In this document: one piece after another, positions 35,658-47,777 of the stretch
How the letters are laid out: every line of letters begins with the position of its first letter
Position numbering within the stretch: position 1 is the first letter of the stretch
Program-made: the position numbers and the translations under genes
The notes under the pieces: model-generated
Told to the model about the DNA's origin: nothing
What the model saw: only the letters and a program-made list of their open reading frames with translations
Database searches by the model: none
Source: Plantago ovata
Lineage: Eukaryota > Streptophyta > Magnoliopsida > Lamiales > Plantaginaceae
Direction: 5' to 3'
Assembly (NCBI GenBank): GCA_028274465.1
Contig: CM051458.1
Coordinates: 103,246,855-103,310,854, forward strand
Length of the DNA stretch: 64,000 nucleotides

Positions 35658-37243
35658 GGAGAGATATACTTTATGTGTTTGTTTCTCAGCCTCAGAGAAC
35701 GGGCGCAAGTCCCAGCATCATGTTTACTCTTGCTGAAATCTCTCCTTGTAGATAGATAGTTGACTGTATCATCACAGGGATGAAGAATTGCCTTCCCTTT
35801 CTCCCTTGCTTCCTCATATGAAGAGCCAAAACTTCCTTGAGCACTACCTTCCACCTTAGTTTTCCCAACTATGAGACTAGAATCAACAATTTCCTCCTCA
35901 AGTGCTCTTAATTCTTTCATTTGAGAGAGGTTGAGAGCTCTTTTCTTTCTTGTAAGTGATTTCTCTACAGAGTAGCTAGAATACCTGTAACCACCGAGTG
36001 CTCCACTTATAACGGCATCTCTCTCTAATTAAAGAAAACGTAGGAAGCATGAGGATCTAAACAATGCACTGAAGGGAAATAGCATGAATAAATTCTCATT
36101 CGTAACGTCCAATTAAGATGAAAAATTGAGTAAAGGCACACGCCGCACACCCACATTACATGAGCACATACATGATACTTATGCCCACAGTTTCAATAAA
36201 TGGTACATATAGAACATTAATGTTAGTTCATCTACCACGGCTAGCTAAACATAAGCTTTTACACTTTCCCCACAATTTCAACACATAGTACACATAGAAC
36301 ATTGAGGTAAGTTCTACCACAGGTATGTAAACATAAGCTTTTATACTTTCCCCACAATTTCAACAAATATAACATTGAGGTATGTTCTACCACAGCTACG
36401 TAAACACAAGCAACATAGAACCATCGTAAACTAGCAAGTAAAAGAACAAGCAACAACATCAACAGATCTCCAAATGAATAATCAAAATTCACCTAGTTGC
36501 CACTAACCAGCCAACAGGCACTTCAAGCCTAATATTACACAGCAATATTATGTAAGGGCAATAAGAACATTGAGGCAATTCAGCTAATACACACAACTGA
36601 GGCAAATAGGTAGAAAGTAAAAATTAGCAACATCATCAACACATCTCCAAATGAACCATCGAAATTCAACTAGTTGCCACTAACCAGCCAACAATCACTT
36701 CAAGCCTAATATTACACAGCAGCAATATTATGTAGAACAATTAGAACATGGAGTCAATTCACCTAATATAAACAGCTGGGCAAATATAGGTAGAAAGTAA
36801 AAATTAGCAACATCGTCAACAGATCTCCACAATTACCACCAAAATTCACCTGGTTGCTAATAAACTAAATCAATAATCACTCCAAAACAATGTCTCCACC
36901 ACCGCCACCAAAATATCACACACCGACGAATAAAATCACAATCGGCAATCCAACAATACCATGTACAAAGTCGAAGAAGGAGAAGCAAAATTACCAGACG
37001 AGAGATGAGGTTTCTGGAACTGATCTGCAGTGTTGGATGACGCAATCCAAGCCTCGGATTTCGGATCGGACCCATTCTCCGGATCGGGGCAGGATTGGTG
37101 GATTTGGAGCTGAAAATAGGATTTGGGGGTTTGCTAACTGAATTGGTGTTGTTCCGAAGAAGATGGGGGGTCGGGATCAGTAGTTCGTTGTCCTCCTGCA
37201 GATTTGTGATTTCTGCAAATGATTTCCTCTTTCGATTCTCCAT
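34715..37243 (-). CDS. Small basic protein; positional candidate for plant sororin
   Basis: Exon model: 37243-36995 (83 codons, MENRKRKSFAEITNL...), 36022-35670 (TRKKRALNLSQMKELRALEE...) and 35170-35110 (YYPDGGASAKLSKSRSGLFP), then one of two in-phase last exons: 34768-34715 (VDTYELLEEEVSQDESS) or 34848-34747 (KRCSNMKSRRVLPLDDLFSN...). Length would be about 240-255 residues. The N-terminal KRKSFAEITN resembles the RKPLxDLTN-type starts of several plant cell-cycle proteins. The rest is Ser/Lys/Arg-rich with no domain that I recognise. Its place next to the BTB gene corresponds to Arabidopsis At3g56250, which I recall being identified as sororin, the WAPL antagonist in cohesion. That link is from memory and rests on position, not sequence. 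The acceptor of exon 2 (TTAGAG|AGAGAT) is chosen to keep phase. Intron 1 holds two minisatellites. Confidence 0.55.
35588..35660. repeat. Compound (TG)n(AG)n microsatellite
   Basis: About 8 TG units followed by about 25 AG units, located just beyond the donor of the second exon of the sororin-candidate gene (within its intron). Confidence 0.95.
36181..36425. repeat. Three tandem copies of an 80-base unit, in intron 1
   Basis: Each unit contains CCCCACAATTTCAACA, then ATAGAACATTGAGGTA, then GTTCTACCACAG and AAACATAAGC. Copies start at about 36183, 36266 and 36348, the first most diverged. They lie inside intron 1 of the sororin-candidate gene. Confidence 0.85.
36446..36870. repeat. About 2.4 tandem copies of a 177-base unit, in intron 1
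   Basis: Each copy carries GTTGCCACTAACCAGCCAAC, CTTCAAGCCTAATATTACAC, TAGGTAGAAAGTAAAAATTA and CATC(a/g)TCAACA(g/c)ATCTCCA. Copies start at about 36446, 36622 and 36800, the last partial. They directly follow the 80-base repeats. Confidence 0.85.
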
Positions 37244-37903
37244 TTTTATTTTTATGGAATTCAAGGTCAAATAATGCTGGGAGAGAAGAGGAGGATTATG
37301 TTATAGTGGAGTGGAAGATAAGAAATGGCGGGAAAAATAAGTCGCATGTGTTCACGTGGAATAAAGGTTTTGTGTTAATAATACTAATATTAAAAAAAAA
37401 AAAAAAAAAGAAAAACCGCTCAAGCTCATGAAGATCCTGCAATTAGCCAAATTTTATTTAGCATAAAGAAGATGGTCAAAACTCAAAAGTTTCCGGTTCA
37501 AAAATACGAAATGGAAAAAAATTCAACAGTAAACAAAGGTCCGACGAAGAGGTTCTTCAAAAAAATCACACAAATGGAATTGTAACTTAAACAAGGGCTT
37601 AATTGGCCGGCTGTTGGCAAAAAAAAAAAGAAAAAAGAAAAAAAGCCGTAAACCCCATACAACCTCATTAAGAGTCGAACAGAGGTGCGAATGGGAGTTC
37701 TAAAATATAACCGCAAACAAAAAGAATAGTAAACGATACCAAACAAAACTTTTAAGGTTAGATCGGGAAGTCCAAAAAAAAACTGGCAGAAAAAAAAAAC
37801 TGCAAACACATACAACCTCAGTAGAAGTCGAAGAAAGGTCCAACTGGGAGGTCCTAAAAAACGAGCAAAAAGAATACTAAACAAATATCATAGATAATAT
37901 AAA

Positions 37904-37976
37904 AGGTCCTACCGGGAGTCGAACCCAGGTCGCTGGATTCAAAGTCCAGAGTGATAACCCACTACACCATAGAACC
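37904..37976 (-). tRNA. tRNA-Gln (anticodon UUG)
   Basis: A 73-base cloverleaf on the minus strand. The acceptor stem is GGTTCTA / TAGGACC, the anticodon stem-loop CTGGA-CTTTGAA-TCCAG gives anticodon TTG, and the T arm is CTGGG-TTCGACT-CCCGG. No intron. A TTTT run follows directly, suitable as a Pol III terminator. The D loop has one more G than the form I remember, but the fold is complete. It looks functional. Confidence 0.93.
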
Positions 37977-38493
37977 CATTTTTGCTTGCTTTTTGGTGTT
38001 TTTGTGTTATAGTCTAATATTTCATGGTCCTCATTAATTAATTTTATATCATCAGGAACTATGAACAAAGAGACCGTTTGGTTCTCTTTTCATTTTAGGG
38101 ATTTCCGTTCTCAAAATGTAAATTAGTTTTGCCTCTCTTTTTGAGCCACCACTCAACACTATTCACGTTTTTTTTTATTTTTAGGCTTTTCATTTTTGTT
38201 TTTTTTATCTCACTATATTATATTTCTCTCTCTATAACTCATTATCTCTCTTTCTCTTTCTATAACTCATTTTACACATCATCATTACAATTTTCCGTAC
38301 TAAAATATCCAAAATAATACTAAACACTAATTTTCTCTCACTCTCAAAATTTTTTCCTATGCATCCCTAACCACCCATTCTAAAATGAAACATGAAAAGA
38401 GAGTCAAACGTTCTGGAAAAGATCAACTTTGGATTTTCGATTTTCTTGTTCTAGAGTAATTTAATACATATGTTTAATATTTTTTGTGAATAT

Positions 38494-38540
38494 TATTATT
38501 ATTTTTAAACGGCTAAATTTTTGTATTAATATTATAAACG
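38494..38540 (-). mobile_element. LINE-type 3' tail
   Basis: The minus strand reads ATATTAATACAAAAATTTAG, then CCGTTTAAAAATAATAATAA. It resembles the ends at 24410 and 62715. Confidence 0.4.
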
Positions 38541-39524
38541 AAATATAAGCAATGTTCTGGAAATTACACATACGGTGAAAGCTTCCTCCAAAACAACTAA
38601 CGGCCAAAACGTTCTTTCACATAAAAATCTTCAATAAATTAGCAGTGCCTTCCATTTATTGTTTATTTAAAGGTTATACAAAGATTATTATTAGGGGGCT
38701 AGGTTGGCACGAAGACTTATCATAGTATTAAAACACGTACTTTGGGCTTGGCTTCGATGGAGTGGTTTCTAAGATGTGCTGATCAAATTTCTGCTGTTAT
38801 TGGGTTGTAAAGTCCTTTTCCAAATCCTCCATTCCTCCTACCTTTCAATACTCTCCTAACAACAATAATAATCCCATTTTTTTATAAGCTTCTTCACACC
38901 TACTCAAAAGGCACCACCTCCTAATTACCACATTACCCTTATCCTAATCAATGTTAGCTAATATGCATATGTACGTTTGACAAAACGATATGACAAACTA
39001 ACAGTTAAAAAACAAAACGACCAATCTTACTTTCGTATAAAATACCTGCGTTAAAGAACATACTTTTATTGTATACTTGTCGTTAAACAACACATTATTA
39101 TAAGAAATATGCTGGTGGATATAACTAATTCCCACAAGCATTAAATGGCAGAGGGACTAGTTTAGTAATTTCACAAACAGTAGAACAGAGAATATGACCC
39201 TACTTGAAGCAATAATAGCACAAGTTAGTTACCTCATTAAGATAATCCTTTTCTAAGCAATATTCCTAATAATCTTTAATCATCATCATCATAATGAAAG
39301 ACAATTATAGTCCCTCTTGTGAAGTTCTTTTCCATTTGTTTACCAATCCACCAAGTCCTTTAAAGAAACAAAGAACATACCTGTAACACACACAAACAGA
39401 ACATGGAAGACATGTTGTGTTGACAAGAATTAAAGTGGGAACCATCAACTTCAGTTTCTCTCATCCTTCTCCTTCTTCTCCTACATATGTACATTGCCCC
39501 TGATTTCTGAACCTGAAACCGGAT

Positions 39525-40690
39525 ATGGATTGTTCGATATGCACTGCGTTGCCGTATATTCTGAGGCCTCCAAGAAACACAATCTGTGGAGCCTGTTATG
39601 AAGGAGCCAGAAGCATAATTGCCCTGACAAACAAGCATGACAACGAGAAGGTGAACGAGAAACCGAGTAATAACTTGGTTTCTACTTCAAATTCGGCTAA
39701 GGTATGATGTTTTGATGTATTGATCATTCAATTGTTCTAGCCAGTGCCTGTTTGTATAGTAATTGTTGCTAATAGGCCTTAATTTAGCACTTTCAATTAT
39801 CAAAACTGCAACTTATTTAAGTTTCAAACAGGGGAATTTTCGAGTTTCTCTTGCTGAGTTGTGACAATGGACATGCATTTACATATCACTGTATGACAGA
39901 TATCTTATTGATTACTGATCTACTTCACAGGGATTCACAAATGCATTGAAATGGGTAAAGGAAATGAAGGAAATGGAAGACGAGTTAAACGAGAAGATAA
40001 GTTACTTAGGCGGTTTCATTGTTGCATTTAAGGATCAAATTCACACTGATATTCTGCTCAAGCCTGGAAACAATGGACCTTCTATCCCTGCACATAGAGC
40101 ATTACTGGTAATTCGCATACTGCGTCATCTCGTTTCTAGCCTTATGTAACAGAAATGTATGATGTTTCATGCTGTAAACACGAAATAGACCTTTTTTTAT
40201 GAGCAAAAGATTCACCATTATGTATTATACAGGCAGCAAGATCAGAGATTTTCAAGAACATCTGGATTCTGATACATGCAAAGCTCCAGCTACTGACACG
40301 ATAACATTTCCGGAACTGAACCACGAAGAATTGGAATCGTTACTAGAGTTCTTATACAGTGGACATCTTCCAAAAGAAAAGGTGGAGAAACATGTCTTCT
40401 CATTGTCGATTGTAGCAGACAAGTATGAAATTCCGTTCCTTCAGAAGTTTTGTGAGCATCAGATGCTTGGATCATTGAACTCGTCTAACGCGCTTGATAT
40501 CTTGGAAGTATCAGATACATGTTCAAACCAGTCACTGAAAGAGACTGCATTGAACTTCATTGTTAGGAATATGGAAGATGTAGTTTTCTCTTCCAGATTC
40601 GATGCGTTTGCACTTAAGAATCCCCATTTAACTGTACAGATTACTAGGACATCGTTCATGGATATAAAGAATCGAAGAACCGGGATTTGA
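39525..40690 (+). CDS. BTB/POZ domain protein with N-terminal Cys cluster (1-base shift)
   Basis: Plant BTB/POZ proteins serve as substrate adaptors for CUL3 ubiquitin ligases (family knowledge). Exons: 39525-39701, 39931-40107 and 40233-40690. The N-terminus has C-x2-C-x14-C-x2-C (CSIC at residues 3-6, CGAC at 21-24), a possible zinc site. The BTB domain follows: HTDILLKPG, PSIPAHRALL, AARSEIFKN, then FPELNHEELESLLEFLYSGH and VFSLSIVADKYEIPFLQKFC. Oddity: in exon 3 the sequence after AARSEIFKN reads ATCTGGATTCTG. Restoring the expected reading into DSDTCKAPATD needs one more T, since exon 3 is 458 bases, one short of a multiple of three. With that base the protein is about 270 residues; as given it ends early in the BTB domain. 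From memory the position matches Arabidopsis At3g56230 / At2g40450. Confidence 0.85.
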
Positions 40691-41621
40691 ATTCAAAATT
40701 TGTAATTCTTTTGTTATGTTGTTTATGTTTTATCTGTTCTGTTCTAGCTTTCAAGTGCAGTCTTTTTATAAAATAGGTAGACATAAAATCCTATGGATCA
40801 TAATTAAATAACAGAAAAGCTGTGGGACCGGACTGAAAACATGATCGTCAAGTATCGGAGGACTTCTATTACAAACACGAGAAAATGATGGACTCACTTG
40901 TGATAAGACAGTTTGAAAAATTAGAGCGGCGGATTGTTTAACAGTTCGTCAAACTCGTACTTTCAGTTACAGGAAGAAAGCGCATTTTTATTGTTACACG
41001 TTTTACACCTAAACCTAATTTAGCTTGTACAGTAACCATTGAAACTTGTACCTCCCAAATGTCTCAGGAGATGGTTATTCTGTTTCATCTTCCCGCCCCA
41101 ACAACTATATAAAGTTTTAAATTAAAATTAAATTAGCTGCTCTTCTTCTACAATTACATTTAAGAGTCATCTCATTGTTTTCGATCAATTCGAGTTATCA
41201 TCTGATAACTCAGTTCTAGTTACGTATTTATTTTTCCTTGAATTTAATCGGAATAGTTTAAAAAAGTTTGTATTGTGCAACCATGGCGAATCATTTTACT
41301 ACGAATAGTTTTCAACGGATATAATGCTGATGAGGTTGTAGCCTCGACAATTAATGTTTCTATAGAAATGAAATGAGATCATTAGCTACAGGCTACAGCC
41401 TAACATAGACTGATAGAAGTTCTTTAGAACGGGTGCGCATGCACATTATATATTTTTCTTTTCCATGATGAATTGATGAACCAGATACGTGCTGTTAATC
41501 ATCAATCATATAACTTCCCACATTCAAAATTCAGTGATCTTCGATCACGGAGTTATTGAGTGACTCAAGAACCCATAGGCATGTCCTTGCACACGGTCTA
41601 GCTTTGTTCTTATTTGTTTAG
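40691..41621. other. Convergent intergenic region between BTB and bHLH-like genes
   Basis: 3' flanks of both genes. I see no further gene or repeat. Confidence 0.5.
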
Positions 41622-43854
41622 CTAGGTTTTGCTCCAGCTCTTGATCGCATTTGAAATTGCCTGTTTCACCATTTGGGCATCGATGATTTCTTCATCTTCT
41701 TCATTCTGTAATATTGAGCATAATTTAGTCCAAGGAAGCATTTTTGTTAAGAAAATTATCATAACATAACATAATGATATATATATCAGGAGCAAATTAA
41801 TTTTTTTATAGCATGCACTAGCTAAATAATTAAGTACAAAATTATCCAACAGTGTACGTCCCAATTTTTTAGAAAAACCTTGACACATATTTCAAGCATT
41901 ATATGCGCGATCTGGAAAACATTCCAATCCTGATGTGAATATTCACTGTACACATAAGTAATATTGGTTTTAACTTATGAAGAATACTTTCATCTTAATA
42001 CATTGCTTACTTCTCCAAGTGCTAGTAAATGGAAGTTTTCAGCACAGGAAACCCTAGCTTCAAGCACATTTAGTCCCAGCTCTTCAAATGTTTCGAGCAT
42101 GAAAACCAGTAGACCGGGGCAAGTACTCCCTGCTTGTACATTCACCGAGAAACCCTTCTCTAAGGTTTCGACTGTTACTTCCTGCATAACAAATACAGGA
42201 GAATGATGGAAAGATTATTACCTAGACAAAGACTAGAAAATACTGACTAGTGCTGGTAAACACTAATCATGTGCATGTATATGTTAGTATAAGAAGTTGA
42301 GTGTATGTATGACAAAGTAACCAATTTTACTAGTCAGGTAATAAGATGTACTTGGAAAACTAGGGTTGAATGTATTACAGGCCAAGTATTCAGATTTCTT
42401 GAACTTTCTGAGGCTGCAACGTCTTCGTTCAAGATTTCGACCTTGTCTTGCAACTCTTTGATGTAATGTGATGCATCAACTATGATTGAGGACTCATTCA
42501 TCTGTCATGAAGGAAGTACAACACTGTCAGTACACATGATCTTAGCCAAAAAAGGCACAAGAAAAGTAAGTTAGTAGTTGTCCGCGTCCACAAATTTATG
42601 TGGACATTTATATATATTTTCGTGTTTTACCAAATTCTTTAATTAAGATGACTAATTTGAATAGCTACTCTCGCAATGTTAACATGTGAATGGCCTAGCT
42701 AGCCCTCTCCAGATATGTAAGCTTATCTCAGAAAGGGTAAAAAAAGGAAAATAATTAAAATGAAACCTATATGAGTTCTTATATAAAATAAAAAGGTTTT
42801 TGGGAAGTATTATATGTCCCAAAAACAATTTAAATACGGTATGCAAGCACGACAGTCACGAGGGTTGGCAAAATGCAGATATTAATTTGAAGTGCCAAAG
42901 AGTAGCTTGATGATCTTACCAATAAATGAAAGCTATTGATACTTTAACTAAGAAGAAAAACAAAATCTAATAGTAACAATATGCTTGTTTACTAACACCT
43001 AAGACATATAATAATCTCTCCATTTTGAATTTTTCCTGTCAGCATTTTTCTCGCCTTTCTTTTTTTATTAAATGTTTTTTAAAAAAAAATCCTACTTTAA
43101 TTGCACACATATATGTAGAGCATACCAGCAGCAAAACTTAATTTGATAATGATCAGCTGAATATATAGATATGCTAAAATATCCCATAAAGTGATAACAG
43201 TAACCCTAACATACAATCAAACATTTTAAAACCAATCAAACAACAAAATTGACAATTTAATTATTTTATGAATTAGTTAACCATGTAGTTTGATAAATTA
43301 AATATGGTACATGGAAAGCTTAAATTTTGAATATTAATATGAGTATTATAAATTTATTTAATCATAGAACACCATTCGTATGAAACAATGCCATAATTCG
43401 GACGGAAAATATAAAAATGTCTTAAAATCATATGAATTAATGCATATAGGGAAGTATAATAAAATTTTAGGTGATGGAAGATCATGTTTTTGGGAATTCC
43501 ATGAGATTATCAGCTGTTCTTTTTTTTTTTTTTCTTGAAAACATGAAAGAAATATGGAAAAAATTGGTGGCGGCTGCCCCCACAGCCGCCGCCACAACAA
43601 AATCCCTAATTCCGCCCCTGTGCATATATATTCATTCGTGTGCGAAATTAATTAAACATATGAGTAGTATAGTATAAAAGAATATTGGCAAATGGAGGGA
43701 GATTTGGAATAATTACAGCATGAGACTTGGTGATTGAGCGAAGAAGTTGCAGCTTATCATGAAGAACTGCTTCTCTGTTGTTGTGCTCTTTGGAAACCAT
43801 ATTGCTCGCTTGATTCTGCTTCTGCTTTAAGTTCTTTTTAGCTTTTTTGATCAT
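41622..43854 (-). CDS. bHLH-like transcription regulator with C-terminal ACT-like domain
   Basis: Four exons, 43854-43717, 42501-42379, 42181-42011 and 41705-41622, all in phase 0, give 171 residues from the first Met. A second Met 18 residues in (MVSKEHNNREAVLHDKLQLL) fits the family start better. The first helix (AVLHDKLQLLRSITKSHA), a loop and a second helix (SIIVDASHYIKELQDKVEIL) make an HLH without a full basic DNA-contact region, so it may act by dimerising. A later block, EVTVETLEKGFSVNVQ then PGLLVFMLETFEELGLNVLE, is the ACT-like fold common to plant bHLH C-termini. It corresponds to Arabidopsis At3g56220/At2g40435 (from memory) and sits beside the BTB gene as there. The donors include a weak GTAATT. 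Confidence 0.85.
43480..43625. repeat. GC-rich repeat fragment inside intron 1 of the bHLH-like gene
   Basis: GGTGGCGGCTGCCCCCACAG followed by CCGCCGCC and ATTCCGCCCCTG stands out in AT-rich intron DNA. The CTCCGCCCC-type end resembles the dispersed repeat near 26372 and 62452. Confidence 0.35.
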
Positions 43855-44245
43855 CTGGATTTCAGCTTATGAGCTTATTTTAGCTTATGCTTGTTGCCTG
43901 ATCGATCTCTCTGGCTAGCTAGCTATAACCTTTATTATTTCGATATGAAGTCATATTGAAGCTCCTATTTAAAGAGTGAGTAAATTTGCTACTCATATCA
44001 ATATCAATATCATCATTTGTTTTCTTCCCATGCACCTTGACCCCACTTTCTTTTATTTATTCCTCTATAAATTAAAATATCTAATTATTTGGTCGGTAGA
44101 AGTTAATTCTCACCCTCCTTGCAGAAATATTTACATTACCAAATTTTTCAGAAACGGTTTTGAAAAATAATTTTCATAATTTACAAAAAAAAGAAGAAGA
44201 AACTGTTGGAATCTCATTCTCTTGGACTAAGACCAAATTCGTTAG

Positions 44246-44322
44246 TTAACTCATAGGATGAAGATATGTTATGAAATATTCGTTAGTTAACTCATGGTTT
44301 TGGGATATATTATGAAATATTC
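44246..44322. repeat. Short tandem duplication (about 40 bases)
   Basis: ATTCGTTAGTTAACTCAT followed a few bases on by TATTATGAAAT-like sequence occurs twice in succession. Confidence 0.7.
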
Positions 44323-46249
44323 TAACACTCCATAGTTATTTTTAATTATTCAGACGTTCGTCTTTACTTTTGTACATATAAGGTCGTTGTTGAATAAGAT
44401 TTCTTCACTATCCCTTAATAATAGACACGTGATCCTATTAAATGTATTTCTTATTGGCCAGTTAGTATTCTATCTAAATTAACCCTTATCCTTAATAGTA
44501 GGCATGTGTTGAATTAGTTTTTCGAGCTACTATATAAGCTCCACAAATTTATTTATATGTAATAGTTATTTTTTGTTGATGATGTCCTAACCTCTTTCTG
44601 ATTAGCGTGACCATTAATTATTCTCTTCACAACTCAATCTATTTCTTCTTTATCCGAGAGTTTCCATATTCATGGATCAGTATTTACTTAATTCGATACT
44701 TTTCGTAGTTATTTCATAAATCTGTAAATGAGATCTTAGCAGAAAATTAGAAGTGTTCGAACGCACACATGTATATTTCATCTCAAAAACATTTACATAT
44801 TTGTTAGCAGTGAATTACACATTATTTTATAAGAATATAGTCATTAACTAATTGTATGATAAGTTTGATTGGTAAATGATTAAATGTTATTAGTAATTTA
44901 GTATGGTTAATGCCATGGTTAATAAGGTGATTGATTAGCTATGCGTAATACCTTTTATGAAAGGACACTAACCATCGTTAATAACAAATTAAGCAGCAGT
45001 GGTTCAAACTGCACATGACTTGCAACGTTGTATGTGTGTCCAAACGGTAACGATCGATTATCTCACTTACCCGCACTAATTATTGTCATTGTTTAACGTG
45101 ACAATCCCATTTTTATTACTTTATACAGACTGGAGATACTATAAGCAATAATTCAATATTCTCTTTGCATGGCAATTTGCAAATATTTATTTTACGCTTT
45201 TGTGTTAGTACAATAAAAAAAAAAATGATCAAGGAAGATATTCTAATCAATGAGAAATTCCCTACTTTAAACTTTGCTCGATCCCCTGTCCCCCAACAAT
45301 TTTCATTCCGAATAGTTTAATGATTATAGAAGTTGCAATGGAACTTTGAACCTAGCTTGCATTTCCTTTTTACTAGGAAATTCACCACATTTCATTCATA
45401 AAATACGAGTTTAATTTCTCGAAGGGTTCACTATATGTAATTAATTATGATCACTAGAATTTAAAAAAAAAAAATCTCGATTCTATAAGTTTATAAGATG
45501 GCGTTATCAAAAAGCGTCATATTGCATATATGATCAATCCGATTAAAAAGAAATTTTAGGGTTCTTCAAAATGTTCTGAAATATCAAAAAATAAAAAAAT
45601 AAAAAAATAAAAAATTATTTGTAGTGGAGAAAAGAGTTTTCAATGTTGTATACGGTATTAAAATGCTATATATATATATTTCATCTCAATGAGCTGAAAT
45701 TAAAATTGAGTACGCGTTTTAAACGATGGTTGGTAAAACCACAAGGCAAGTACTAAGTGAGTGAGATTCTACGAGAGAGAGAGGGGAAGTGAAGAGTACA
45801 AGTCTCGTGATCGACCAAGAATTGGAGTGGAATAGCAATAATGGTGAAACAAACATATACTACAAGTGTTACTACTATGGATGGACTTATATATAATTTG
45901 TTTGGACATATGAATTATATCGAAAAAAGTGATGAATGGATGAAAGAAAATAATATATTATTTAAATCTATAGTTTATTATTAATATGGAATTTTGGAGA
46001 TCGATATATGTGTTTGGATGGGTCCAAAAAGTCCTCACGGGAAAATTGGAGCACCCTCTAAAACACAGCCGTCACCTTTGTCTTCTCCTCTCTTCCCTTT
46101 CTCCGCGTGCCACTCACTTATCTTTCCCTAAAACAAAAATTCTACATTAAAAGTTAAAATTACAAAAACTGAAAATTGGTATTAGAATGTATTACAGCTT
46201 TGATGACAATTATACAAGTCTTTACTAATGTTCAGGAAAGACGTACAAG

Positions 46250-46585
46250 TATTTGATAGTTGGAATCCCTGTAAAAATCCACCTAAAGCGCGATATATGT
46301 TTGGTGATCCATAGACTCCAATGAATGGCTTAGCCAGATATGGCCCCACACATAGAGCAAGTACGCGTTCTAGAAATTAAACAAGCATCGATCTTAAGGG
46401 ATCATACTTGCAACTTGGTCTTCTATACGATTGTGCTGAAATCTCTGTTAAACTTCACCTAAGCGTAATATCTAATGATCTACAGACTTCAACGAATGGC
46501 TTAGCTGGATAAGCCTTGGCACATATAGCTAGCAAGTACCGCGTTTTAGAAACAAGCCTCGGTCCTAAGGTTTCAAGGCCTTTGG
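46250..46585. repeat. Diverged tandem repeat of about 175 bases
   Basis: Two copies (about 46262-46408 and 46436-46572) share AATGGCTTAGC(c/t), CACATA(g)AGC(t)AGCAAGTAC-like and CACCTAA(a)GCG blocks. On the minus strand both keep short similar peptides, AYPAKPFVEV in one and PYLAKPFIGVYGSPN in the other. This could be the relic of a coding repeat. Confidence 0.6.
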
Positions 46586-47741
46586 CTTTCACCATATTAG
46601 GGTTGAAAACTGGAACAATAGCTGTGACTTGTGACACAGGAAAAGGTAATGTGTTTAGCGAAATTAAATTTTGAAAAATCTATGTAAAAGAAAGGAACCA
46701 TGCACAGTTCCAGGTTTAGGGTTTTGACTTTGTTTTATTCACCTGAAAAAATGATGAACTGAACTGAATTTATTTGAACTATAAATTCCAACTAATTAAC
46801 ATTTTTGATAGTGAGGTGGATCATATAACTGATCGAATGGTCACTTAGGCGACGACAAATTAATTTCACAACTGACGGCTTGTTAAGTGTGAAATTAGTT
46901 TTAGGAGAGACTTATCCCACATAAAGGAAAACAAAAGACATTTTTCAACCAATTCACAATATATTACTTAAACATAGTATACTCACACTGCAAAACCATC
47001 ACCAGTCCACACCCCCACAATTCCCATTCTCTTGGAAGTCCTAGTCACCAACTGATGAATGGATTTGAGTATGTTTTTACTTTCATCTCTACAAAATCCA
47101 CATATGAAATACACATGCTTTAATTAGCCACAAATCTCCAACTACAACGATTTTCACGAACAAAAAACCCTCTTATAATGAGAGTTTCCGATAAATTAAG
47201 CATAGTACAAAACTAACTAATTAAACTAGACCTCATTATCAAAATTATTATATATTTTTTCTCGCGAACCTAACCAATCACATCCCACCACGTCACACAC
47301 ACCCCCAATGAAACACCTCCTTTCTTCCTCCAGTTAGATTACGAATCATGCAACGAATCATCGCCATCATGATCATGCTCAGCATATATGAAAATCAATC
47401 TGTGAACACACACACTCACAGACACAGACACAGACACAGACACAGAAAACAAATAAATTTGTGGGTAGATTGATTTATTACAGAAAACCTGAGCAATGAG
47501 TGCATGACAACATAGATACATGGTGTCTATCTTATGGTATCCCATGATATTGGTCACGAGAAGTTATAAGAGCAGCTGCATTATATGTACGTACGTGAAG
47601 GTAAATACAAGACACAGTCACGTACACTCTAAGTAACTTGGAAAGAAGATGAAAATTGGTTTTGGACCTGTTCTATTCTATATATACTTGTTGTACATGT
47701 ATGTATAATTACCAATTTCGATCTTGAATTGAAGAGCTACC

Positions 47742-47742
<1 letters not shown>

Positions 47743-47777
<35 letters not shown>
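47743..47777 (+). repeat. (AAT)n microsatellite
   Basis: About eleven ATA/AAT units in a row. Confidence 0.95.

Larger units (their letters stand above)
37244..39524. other. Intergenic region with tRNA-Gln and a LINE-type tail
   Basis: A divergent space between the sororin-candidate gene (-) and the BTB gene (+). It contains poly-A at about 37392-37410, two similar stretches at about 37630-37740 and 37780-37880 (shared CATACAACCTCA, GTCGAA and GGGAG(t/g)TC), the tRNA, and a LINE-type end at about 38494-38540 (GGCTAAATTT preceded by TTTTTAAAC). No protein gene is supported. Confidence 0.55.

Noticed and set aside
36181-36870. CRISPR-like regular repeats
   Set aside because: Repeat units are 80 and 177 bases with no spacer structure, and lie in a plant intron: minisatellites.
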